Below, in pieces: positions 34,594 through 41,749 of a stretch of DNA of 64,000 bases. The position numbers and the translations under genes were made by a program. This DNA is from Nocardiopsis alborubida (GTDB lineage: Bacteria; Actinomycetota; Actinomycetes; Streptosporangiales; Streptosporangiaceae). The notes under the pieces are model-generated. The model did not search any database and was not told where the DNA came from. It was given only the letters and a program-made list of their open reading frames with translations. The stretch spans positions 124,001 to 188,000 of the forward strand of contig NZ_JAAXPG010000015.1 of assembly GCF_012396365.1 (NCBI RefSeq), in the 5' to 3' direction. How positions within the stretch are numbered: position 1 is the first letter of the stretch; each line of letters starts with the position of its first letter.

Positions 34594-34618
34594 CACTTCC
34601 TCCGTTCCGGGCGTCCCG

Positions 34619-35374
34619 TCACGACGACGCCTTGTAGATACTCCACCCTCCGTCGACCGGCAGGCTCGTGCCGGTGACGTAGGAGGCCTCGGCGGAGGCG
34701 AGGAAGGAGATGACGGAGGCGACCTCGTCAGGGTCGCCGAAGCGGCCCGCGGCGGTCTGCGCGACGCTGTCGCGGCGGTCCTCCTCGCCCACGTCCTCCC
34801 AGGCCGCGGTGAGGATGGGCCCGGGCAGCACGCAGTTGACGCGCACGCGCGGCCCGTACTCGACGGCGAGCTGGCGGGTCAGGGCGGTCAGCCCTCCCTT
34901 GGTGGTGGCGTAGGCCGGTCGGCCGGGGAGCCCGAACCAGGCGTGGACCGAGGAGGTGATGACGACGCTGCCGCCGCTGGCGGAGAGGTCGTCCAGGCAG
35001 GCGCGCACCCCCAGGAACGCCCCCGTGAGGTTGACGGCGAGCTGGCGCTCCCAGGAGCCGAGCGTGGTCTCGTGGGCGGGCGCCTGCTCGAAGGTGTAGG
35101 CGTTGGAGACCAGGACGCCCACCGGCCCGAAGGCGTCCCGGGCCGCCGCCACGACCCCGTCCCAGGAGGCCTCGTCGCTCACGTCGGCCCGCACCGCCAG
35201 GGCGCGTCCGCCCTCGGCTCGGATGCGTTCGGCGGCCTCCTCCAGGCGCGGGGACAGGTCGGTCAGCACCACCGAGGCGCCCTCGGCGGCCAGGCGGCGG
35301 GCGGTGGCCTCCCCGATGCCCCGGGCCGCGCCGGTGACCACGGCGGTGACTCCGCGGTGCCTGGTGTGTGTCAT
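34619..35374 (-). CDS. SDR family dehydrogenase
   Basis: 251 aa classical short-chain dehydrogenase. The NAD motif is TGAARGIG near residue 15, and the acidic Asp in VVLTDLS suggests NAD preference. ADVSD, SNAYTF (in place of NNAG), catalytic Ser-Tyr-Lys in SSVHAWFG and YATTKGG, and LPGPI complete the fold. In this operon it is the best candidate for oxidising the free sugar to a lactone, though it could act on a sugar acid or alcohol. The NNAG-to-SNAY change is unusual. Confidence 0.9.
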   Translation of the reverse strand: MTHTRHRGVTAVVTGAARGIGEATARRLAAEGASVVLTDLSPRLEEAAERIRAEGGRALAVRADVSDEASWDGVVAAARDAFGPVGVLVSNAYTFEQAPAHETTLGSWERQLAVNLTGAFLGVRACLDDLSASGGSVVITSSVHAWFGLPGRPAYATTKGGLTALTRQLAVEYGPRVRVNCVLPGPILTAAWEDVGEEDRRDSVAQTAAGRFGDPDEVASVISFLASAEASYVTGTSLPVDGGWSIYKASS

Positions 35375-35442
35375 GTCGTTCCGTCCTCTGCTGCGTCCCC
35401 GGCCGGGCCGGGAGCGGTCGTTGCTCTGCGGCGCCGCGGTGC

Positions 35443-36690
35443 TCAGGCCCGGTCGGGCGCGAACACGACGGCGGGCGCGGTGTCGGTGTCGGTGTCGGGG
35501 ACCAGGGCGTCGAAGCGCGCCGGTTCGCCGGGCCGGGTGTGCGCGACCGTGCGGCCGGACGCGGGGTGGACGAGCGTGCCCGGACGCGAGGACGTGAAGA
35601 CCCCGCTCAGGCGCCGCCCTCCCGGCTCGCGCGCGCCCCAGCGGGGCTCCTCGCTCCAGAACCCGTCGGGGGTCACCCCGGCCACCGGCCCCGTGCCCGA
35701 CCCGAGGCCGAACTCGACGCTGAGGGCCGTGGCCTGTCCCGGTGCGAGCTCGGTGAGCGGTCCCAGCGCCTCGACCTCGGTGACGCGGTCGACCGGGCAC
35801 AGTCCGCCCAGGTGCTCCAGCGGTCGGTCCACGGGGCATTCGAGCCACACCTCGGCCCTGGAGCCGCCGTCCGGGTACTCGGCGCCCTCGTGCACGGCGA
35901 AGCGCTGGGTGAGGGTGCCCCCGGCGCCCACGTCCGCCAGCCACCCGGAGGCCGTGGGGAAGCCGACCTTGCCGACCACGTTCTGGAGGGGGACCCGCAC
36001 GACGGAGGGCGTGTGCTCGACCACCCGGGGGCGGCCGTTGCCCGCGACGAGCGGCACGGTGTGCGGGCCCGGGCCGCTCACGCCCACGTAGACCCCGCGG
36101 GCCCCGTCCTGTCCGCCCGGCTGTCCGGCCCGCTGCCCGCTGGGCCCGCCGGGCCCGCCGTCGAGCTGGGTGACGTTCCACAGCGCCCACCGGCGCGCGG
36201 TGCCGGAGACGTTGACCGCCTCCAGGTCCAGCCGGTAGGCGGCGCTGTCGGGTGCCAGGGTCAGGCGGCGGGTGAGCCGCAGCCCCGAGCGGGGGTCGTC
36301 CCCGCTGGTGAGGGTGAGCACGGCGGAGCCGTCGGGGGCGGTCTCGGTCTCGGCGGTGTAGGGGCCCGAGTCCAGGACGGAGTCGGGCGGCCCGGCCCAC
36401 TCGTCGGGGCCGTCCCACCCCTGGGGCGCGGGCCAGGTCTTGTCGCCGCCGACGTTGTTCCACGCGCTCATGGGACCGTCCACCGGCCCGAGCTCCACGC
36501 CCTCCACCGGCTGGAGGTCGTCGCCCAACAGGCGGGGGTTGCGGTACAGGTGCTCGCGGCCGCGGTGGCGCACGGACAGGAGCCGCCCGCCCAGGGCGGG
36601 GGCGGCGGTCAGCCGCAGCACGCCGTTGTCCAGGACCACGAGTTCGTGCGCCCCGGAGGCGTCGCGCCGCACCTCGACGGGGCGGCTCAC
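35443..36690 (-). CDS. Aldose-1-epimerase-fold protein (DUF4380/DUF4432-like)
   Basis: 415 aa predicted beta-sandwich without signal peptide. GGRLLSVRHRGREHLYRNP near the start and NVGGDKTWPAPQGWDGPDEW near residue 80 are typical of DUF4380-like mutarotase relatives. A Gly/Gln/Pro-rich insertion sits near residue 180. It probably interconverts sugar anomers or simply binds them. The GTG start overlaps the alcohol dehydrogenase stop by 4 bp, so it belongs to the sugar-acid operon. Family assignment is by pattern only. Confidence 0.7.
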   Translation of the reverse strand: MSRPVEVRRDASGAHELVVLDNGVLRLTAAPALGGRLLSVRHRGREHLYRNPRLLGDDLQPVEGVELGPVDGPMSAWNNVGGDKTWPAPQGWDGPDEWAGPPDSVLDSGPYTAETETAPDGSAVLTLTSGDDPRSGLRLTRRLTLAPDSAAYRLDLEAVNVSGTARRWALWNVTQLDGGPGGPSGQRAGQPGGQDGARGVYVGVSGPGPHTVPLVAGNGRPRVVEHTPSVVRVPLQNVVGKVGFPTASGWLADVGAGGTLTQRFAVHEGAEYPDGGSRAEVWLECPVDRPLEHLGGLCPVDRVTEVEALGPLTELAPGQATALSVEFGLGSGTGPVAGVTPDGFWSEEPRWGAREPGGRRLSGVFTSSRPGTLVHPASGRTVAHTRPGEPARFDALVPDTDTDTAPAVVFAPDRA

Positions 36691-37781
36691 CGCTCGGCCC
36701 CGTTGACCAGGCACACCTTGCCCCGGCTCTCGCCCGCGGCCAGGCGGTAGGCGGCGTCGGCGTCGGCGAGGTCGAAGCGGTCGGAGACCACCCGCTCCGG
36801 GGACAGGCCCCAGCGCACCAGGTTCACCGACAGCTCCGCCATGGCGGGCAGCGAGGTCACCCAGGAGGCGTACAGGGTGAGCTGCTTGTGCAGGAGGGTG
36901 TCCGACACCTCGGTCTCCAGGGTGCCGCCCTCGCCGACCAGGGAGACGCGGCCCCACTCGGCGGCGTTCTCCAGGGCCAGGGAGCGGCCCGGGCGCGACC
37001 CGGAGCAGTCGATGGCCGTGGCCGCGCCCCGGCCGGAGGTGACGCGGGCGATCTCGTCGGCCGCCTCCTCGGGCGAGGCCAGGGCGTCGAAGACGTCCAG
37101 GCCGGCGGCCCACTCGCGGCGGCGCTGGTTGGGCTCCACCCCGATCACGCGGGCCGCGCCCATGCCCCGGCCGATCATCCCGGCCGCCAGCCCCACCGGG
37201 CCCAGGCCCACCACGAGCAGGTCTCCGTCGCCGTTGACCCCGATGCGCCGCAGCCCCTCGTAGGCGGTGCCGAACCCGCAGGCGATGAGCGCGCCGTCCA
37301 CGAAGGACAGCTCGTCGGGCAGGGGGACGCAGGTGGACTCCTCCGCCAGCAGGTACTCGGCGTGGCCCCCGTCGCGCTGCCAGCCGTAGGCCGCCCGGGA
37401 GGGGTCCGTGCAGCTGATCATGAAGCCGCGGCGGCAGTTGTCGCACAGCCCGCACCCGGCGATGTGGTAGACGATGACCCGGTCGCCGGGGCCGAACCTG
37501 CGGCAGCCCGGTCCGGCCTGCACGACCGTGCCCGAGGGCTCGTGGCCCGCGACGACGCCCTGGTAGGCGGGGCCGTCGACCCCCCGGTGCGTCTTGTGAT
37601 CGTGGTAGATGAACCCGATGTCGCTGCCGCAGATGCCCGAGGCGCCGACCCGGATCAGCACCTGTCCGGGGCCCGGCTCGGGCACGGGCAGGGTGTCCAG
37701 GACCGCGGTCGAGTCCCCGGGCAGGCGCACCCCGCGCATGGTCCCGGGAAGCGGCGTGGTGGCGGCGGCCGTTGCGTTCAT
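36687..37781 (-). CDS. Zinc-dependent sugar/alcohol dehydrogenase
   Basis: 364 aa MDR enzyme. Catalytic zinc site: ICGSDIG (Cys) and GHEPSGTV (His-Glu). Structural zinc cluster: GCGLCDNCRRGFMISC, four Cys. Rossmann motif VVGLGPVGLAAGMIG near residue 195, and Glu in VEPNQRR suggests NAD. It may oxidise the imported sugar or a polyol, duplicating or preceding the SDR step. GGGGGAAA precedes ATG 37781. It follows the transporter genes directly. Confidence 0.92.
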   Translation of the reverse strand: MNATAAATTPLPGTMRGVRLPGDSTAVLDTLPVPEPGPGQVLIRVGASGICGSDIGFIYHDHKTHRGVDGPAYQGVVAGHEPSGTVVQAGPGCRRFGPGDRVIVYHIAGCGLCDNCRRGFMISCTDPSRAAYGWQRDGGHAEYLLAEESTCVPLPDELSFVDGALIACGFGTAYEGLRRIGVNGDGDLLVVGLGPVGLAAGMIGRGMGAARVIGVEPNQRRREWAAGLDVFDALASPEEAADEIARVTSGRGAATAIDCSGSRPGRSLALENAAEWGRVSLVGEGGTLETEVSDTLLHKQLTLYASWVTSLPAMAELSVNLVRWGLSPERVVSDRFDLADADAAYRLAAGESRGKVCLVNGAER

Positions 37782-37807
37782 GCTGTGTTTCCCCCGTTCG
37801 GAGATGG

Positions 37808-38818
37808 CTAGGCGAGCCGGTTGGCCGCGCTGCGCCTGCTGATGACGACGTTGATCAGGACGGCCCCCACGATGATGAGGCCGCGCACCACGTCCTGGAA
37901 GAAGGAGTTGACGCCGAGCAGCACCAGGCCGTTGGCGATGACCGTGATGAAGACGACCCCCAGGAAGGTACCGCCGAGCGAGCCGCGGCCGCCCGCGAGG
38001 GCGGTACCGCCGATGACCACGGCGGCGATCACGTCGAACTCCAGCCCCGCCGCGGCGCCGCCGTTGCCCGAGCCCAGGCGGGCGGCGAGCAGCACGCCGG
38101 TGATGGCCGAGAGCAGGCCGGTGGTGGCGAACAGCAGGACGCGCACCCGGGCCACGTTGAGCCCGGCCAGCTGCGCGGCGGCGGCGTTGCCGCCGGTGGC
38201 GTAGACGGAGCGGCCGTAGGCGGTGTACTTGGCGACGTAGGCGAAGACCGCGAAGAGCACGAGCATGACCAGTGCGGCGGTCGGGATGCCCAGGACGGAG
38301 CCGCCGAGCACGTCGAGCAGGCCGCTCTGGGGCAGCGGCACGGGGAGGGCGTCGGTCATGTACAGCGCCAGGCCGCCCAGGACGCTCCACAGCCCCAGCG
38401 TGGTGATGAAGGAGGGCACGTTGAACCGGGCCCGGAGCCATCCGGCGAGGGCGCCCCACAGCACTCCCATGGCCAGGGTGAGCATGATGGCGCCGATCAC
38501 GCCCAGGTTCCACTCGGTGGCGCCCTTGGCCACGATGACCGAGGCGAAGGCGACGGCCGGGCCGATGCTGATGTCGATCTCCCCGGCGATGATCACCAGG
38601 GTGACGCCCCAGGCCGCGATGCCGATCGTGGCGGCGTTGCGCAGCAGGCCGAGCTGGTTGTCCAGGCTCAGGAACCCGGAGGCGGAGAGTCCGAGGACGA
38701 CGTAGAGGATCAGGATGGCGGCCAGGAGGCCGATCTCGTTGAGGCGGTGGCCGTAGCGGCCGATGAGGTCGCCGCGGGCGGGGACCGCCTCGCCGGTGAC
38801 CTTCGTGGTGGTGGTCAT
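37808..38818 (-). CDS. Sugar ABC transporter permease (RbsC/MglC type)
   Basis: 336 aa with 8-10 membrane helices. Family motifs are IGIAAWGVTLVIIAGEIDISIG (the D-I-S-x-G), FNVPSFITTLGLW, YATGGNAAAAQLAGLNV and AAVVIGGTALAGGRGSLGGTFLG. It forms the membrane channel, probably as a dimer, for a monosaccharide brought by the lipoprotein encoded two genes upstream. Confidence 0.93.
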   Translation of the reverse strand: MTTTTKVTGEAVPARGDLIGRYGHRLNEIGLLAAILILYVVLGLSASGFLSLDNQLGLLRNAATIGIAAWGVTLVIIAGEIDISIGPAVAFASVIVAKGATEWNLGVIGAIMLTLAMGVLWGALAGWLRARFNVPSFITTLGLWSVLGGLALYMTDALPVPLPQSGLLDVLGGSVLGIPTAALVMLVLFAVFAYVAKYTAYGRSVYATGGNAAAAQLAGLNVARVRVLLFATTGLLSAITGVLLAARLGSGNGGAAAGLEFDVIAAVVIGGTALAGGRGSLGGTFLGVVFITVIANGLVLLGVNSFFQDVVRGLIIVGAVLINVVISRRSAANRLA

Positions 38819-38834
38819 TGCTCTACCTCGCCGT

Positions 38835-40352
38835 TCACGCCGCCATCGCGGCGGCCATGATGTTGTCCAGGGTGATGTCGTCGCCGGTGAACTCGCCTCG
38901 CAGGCGTCCTCCGCGCAGGGCGAGCACGCGGTCGCACACGAGCGGGAGTTCCTCCAGTTCGCTGGAGACGAAGAGGACCGCGGCCCCCTGCTCGGCCAGC
39001 TCGCGCACGATGGCGTAGATCTGGGCCTTGGCCTCGACGTCCACGCCCCGGGTGGGCTCGTCCAGCAGGAGGATGCGGCTCCCGGCGTGCAGCCAGCGGC
39101 CGATGACGGCCTTCTGCTGGTTGCCGCCGCTGAGGTTGACGATGGGGGTGTCGGTCGCGGCGGCCTTGATCGAGAGCCGGTCGATGAGGCCCCGGCCGAT
39201 GTCCGAGACGCGGGAGGGGAGCACGGTCCCCGCCTTGGAGGCGCCGCCGAACCAGGTCATGACCATGTTCTCGGACACGCCCAGGAGGGGGACGACGCCC
39301 TCTCCCTTGCGGTCCTCGGGGGTGATGCCCACGCCCAGGCGCTTCATCGCGCGGGGGGTGGGGCGGGCCACCGGCGAGCCGTCCACCTCCACGGTGCCCC
39401 GGGAGGGGGTGAAGCCCGCCAGCGCGCGCAGGACCTCGGTCCGGCCCGAGCCCATGAGGCCGCCCAGGCCCAGGACCTCGCCGGGGTGCAGGTCGAAGGA
39501 AACGCCGTCGACCTTGGGCGGCACCGCCAGGTCGCGGACCGACAGCAGCGGTGTCCCGGAGGCGGCGGCGCGGCGCACCGGCCTGTTCTCCTCCTTGGTC
39601 TCGCCTCCGAGCATGAGGGAGACGATGTGCCGGGTGGTGGCGCCGCGGACCGGGGTGGTCTCCACGACGGTGCCGTCGCGCATGACCGTGACCGTGTCGG
39701 CGACCCTGCGGATCTCGTCCAGGCGGTGGCTGACGTAGATGACGCCGACGCCGCGGGAGGCGACGCGCTCGACGGCCTTGAGGACGGTCTCGGCCTCACC
39801 GGCGGCGAGCGCGCTGGTGGGCTCGTCGAGGATGAGCAGCCGCGGCCGGGCGCGGAAGGCCCGCGCGATCTCCACGAGCTGCTGCTGGGCCAGGGGCAGT
39901 TCGCCGACCCGGGTGTCGGGGGCGATGTCGACGCCGAGTTCGGCGAAGACCTCCTCGGCCCCGGCCCTGATGCGGCCGTAGTCGATGCGCCCCGCGGCCT
40001 TGGGCCAGGTGCCGAGGTAGAGGTTCTCGGCCGCCGACAGCTCCGGGACCAGGCTGAGCTCCTGGTAGACGGTGCCCACGCCGAGCTTGGTCGCCCGGCG
40101 GATGCCGCCCTGGCCGAGCGGCTGGCCGCCGATCTCGATCTCGCCCTCGTCGGGTGCCTCCACGCCGGACAGCAGGCGGATCAGGGTGGACTTTCCGGCG
40201 CCGTTGCGTCCGAGCAGCGCGCGGACCTCTCCGGCGCGGATCTCGAAGTCGGCGCGGTCCAGCGCCCGGACGCCGGGATAGCTCTTGGTCGCGCCGCGGA
40301 CGCGGGCCACGACGTCGGTGTCGGGCGGGGGCGCGGCGGAGGTGTCGCTCAT
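38835..40352 (-). CDS. Sugar ABC transporter ATP-binding protein, duplicated (RbsA/MglA type)
   Basis: 505 aa with two ABC cassettes. First: Walker A GRNGAGKST near residue 49, LLILDEPTSAL. Second (from ~residue 270): GGLMGSGRTEV in the degenerate Walker A position, signature LSGGNQQKAVIGRWL, Walker B ILLLDEPTRGVD. Fused double ATPases are typical of the ribose/galactose/xylose importers. The second P-loop lacks the Lys, as is normal for this family. Confidence 0.94.
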   Translation of the reverse strand: MSDTSAAPPPDTDVVARVRGATKSYPGVRALDRADFEIRAGEVRALLGRNGAGKSTLIRLLSGVEAPDEGEIEIGGQPLGQGGIRRATKLGVGTVYQELSLVPELSAAENLYLGTWPKAAGRIDYGRIRAGAEEVFAELGVDIAPDTRVGELPLAQQQLVEIARAFRARPRLLILDEPTSALAAGEAETVLKAVERVASRGVGVIYVSHRLDEIRRVADTVTVMRDGTVVETTPVRGATTRHIVSLMLGGETKEENRPVRRAAASGTPLLSVRDLAVPPKVDGVSFDLHPGEVLGLGGLMGSGRTEVLRALAGFTPSRGTVEVDGSPVARPTPRAMKRLGVGITPEDRKGEGVVPLLGVSENMVMTWFGGASKAGTVLPSRVSDIGRGLIDRLSIKAAATDTPIVNLSGGNQQKAVIGRWLHAGSRILLLDEPTRGVDVEAKAQIYAIVRELAEQGAAVLFVSSELEELPLVCDRVLALRGGRLRGEFTGDDITLDNIMAAAMAA

Positions 40353-40401
40353 GGGTACTCCACAGGTGGGACGAAGGGGACGGGCGTGCTGCGCGCCCGG
40401 G

Positions 40402-41400
40402 TTAGGGGACGCCGTCCGGGTGCTCCTCCAGCCACTCCTCGCCGTCCTCGGGCGTGGTGTAGAGGTCGATGGGCGCCTCGGTCACGAACTCCTCGGGTTC
40501 CTCGCCCGCGATGATGCGCTCGACCGTCTCCCCGGCCAGCAGTCCGACCGCGATCCCGGAGATGTCGACGTTGGCCTTGAGGACGCGGTGGTCGGACAGC
40601 GCGCGGGCCGCGTCCGTGGACATGTCGCTGCCGAAAACCACGACCTCCCCGGCCAGGCCCCGGTTGGTCACGGCGCGGACCGCGCCCATGGTGGCGCCGC
40701 CCGCCTCCCCGTAGAAGGCGTCGAGGTCGGGGTGGGCGGTGAGCAGGCGCTCGCCCACGTTGACGGCCTCGTCGATGGTGGCGCCCTCCTGGTTGGCGAC
40801 GATCTGGGCGTCGGGCAGGCGGTCGAAGAGCGCCTCCTCGAAGCCCTCGCGCCGCTGCACGCAGACCTCGACGAACTCGCAGTTGAGGACGCCGATCCGG
40901 GGGTCCTCCACGCCCTCGTCCTCGAAGTGGTCCGCGGCCGCGTCGCCCAGCAGGCGCCCGAACTCGTGGGGGTCGCCCAGGATGTAGGAGGTCACGTACT
41001 CCCTGGCGGCCTCGTCCTCGATGCAGGTGTTGTAGCAGATCACCGGGATCCCGCTCTCGTGCGCCAGGCGCACGGCGGGCACCGAGGCGGTGGCCGAGAC
41101 CGGGGACAGCACCAGCGCGTCGACGTCGGCCGACGAGACGACGTCCACGAAGGTGCTCTCCTCCGAGGCGTCGCCGCGGGCGTTGAGCTCCAGGAGCTGG
41201 AGCTCGCGTCCGGAGTCCTCGGCGTAGTTCTGCATGCCCTCGCGGACTCCCGCGTAGAAGCCCTGCGCGTCCATGTAGACGACGCCGATGCGGCCGTCCT
41301 CGCCGAGCCTGGCGCCGCATCCGGCGAGCAGCAGCACGCACAGGGCGCCGGTGAGAGCGGCGAGCGCGCGGCCCGGGGGGCGCGGCGGTCGTCTGCCCAT
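40402..41400 (-). CDS. Sugar-binding lipoprotein (periplasmic-binding type 1)
   Basis: 332 aa. The Sec signal peptide ends in lipobox LLLAGCG (Cys ~28). The mature part is the RbsB/Peripla_BP_4 fold: IGVVYMDAQGFYAGVREGMQNYAED, VDALVLSPVSATASVPAVRLAHESGIPVICYNTCIED, DAFYGEAGGATMGAVRAV and VFGSDMSTDAARAL. First gene of the sugar-acid operon, about 65 bp downstream of the promoter at 41465-41519. The ligand is unknown; a hexose or sugar acid is implied by the downstream enzymes. Confidence 0.92.
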   Translation of the reverse strand: MGRRPPRPPGRALAALTGALCVLLLAGCGARLGEDGRIGVVYMDAQGFYAGVREGMQNYAEDSGRELQLLELNARGDASEESTFVDVVSSADVDALVLSPVSATASVPAVRLAHESGIPVICYNTCIEDEAAREYVTSYILGDPHEFGRLLGDAAADHFEDEGVEDPRIGVLNCEFVEVCVQRREGFEEALFDRLPDAQIVANQEGATIDEAVNVGERLLTAHPDLDAFYGEAGGATMGAVRAVTNRGLAGEVVVFGSDMSTDAARALSDHRVLKANVDISGIAVGLLAGETVERIIAGEEPEEFVTEAPIDLYTTPEDGEEWLEEHPDGVP

Positions 41401-41749
41401 GAGGTCCTCCTTGGCGTAGGGCGCACGCGCTCACCTGCGCGGACGCCTTCCTCAACTGCTGGAGAGCATGCCAGAGTGACTCAGACAACGTCAAGAATAA
41501 ATATTAATTAATTATTTTTCGGGTGCCGCAGGACACAAGGAGGCCCCGCGGACACGGCGGTGCGGCGGCCGGGACGCGGGCACGGCGGCACGAAGACGGC
41601 GGTGCGGCGGCACGGAGGGAAGCGGGAACGACCGCGGAGGGGCGCGGGGACCGGCACGGCCTTACGGGAGCGGGCGGGGGACGCACGCACCGCGCCGGGG
41701 ACGCGGGAGCCGGTCCGCGCGCGTCCCCCGCCGGAGGCGTGTCCGGCTC
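41401..41749. other. Promoter region of the sugar-acid operon plus GC-rich repeat
   Basis: No gene. The left part holds the promoter described separately. The right part (41554-41611) has the 16-bp exact direct repeat ACGGCGGTGCGGCGGC twice, 42 bp apart, inside a low-complexity GGC/CGG-rich stretch downstream of the SARP gene. Confidence 0.5.
41465..41519 (-). promoter_or_regulatory. Promoter with A/T-only UP element
   Basis: On the minus strand: a run of about 24 A/T-only bases (41496-41519), then -35 TTGACG (41489-41494), an 18-nt spacer and -10-like CATGCT (41465-41470), 65 bp before the sugar-binding lipoprotein. The A/T block directly upstream of the -35 is exactly where an RNA polymerase UP element lies and is the most AT-rich stretch in the window. 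Confidence 0.7.

Noticed and set aside
41496-41519. Attachment site or phage/IS boundary because of the AT-rich block
   Set aside because: No duplicated flank, tRNA gene or integrase is nearby, and the block is placed exactly upstream of a -35 box.
41554-41611. CRISPR-like short repeats
   Set aside because: Two copies of a GGC-rich 16-mer with no unique spacers and no cas genes; low-complexity sequence.
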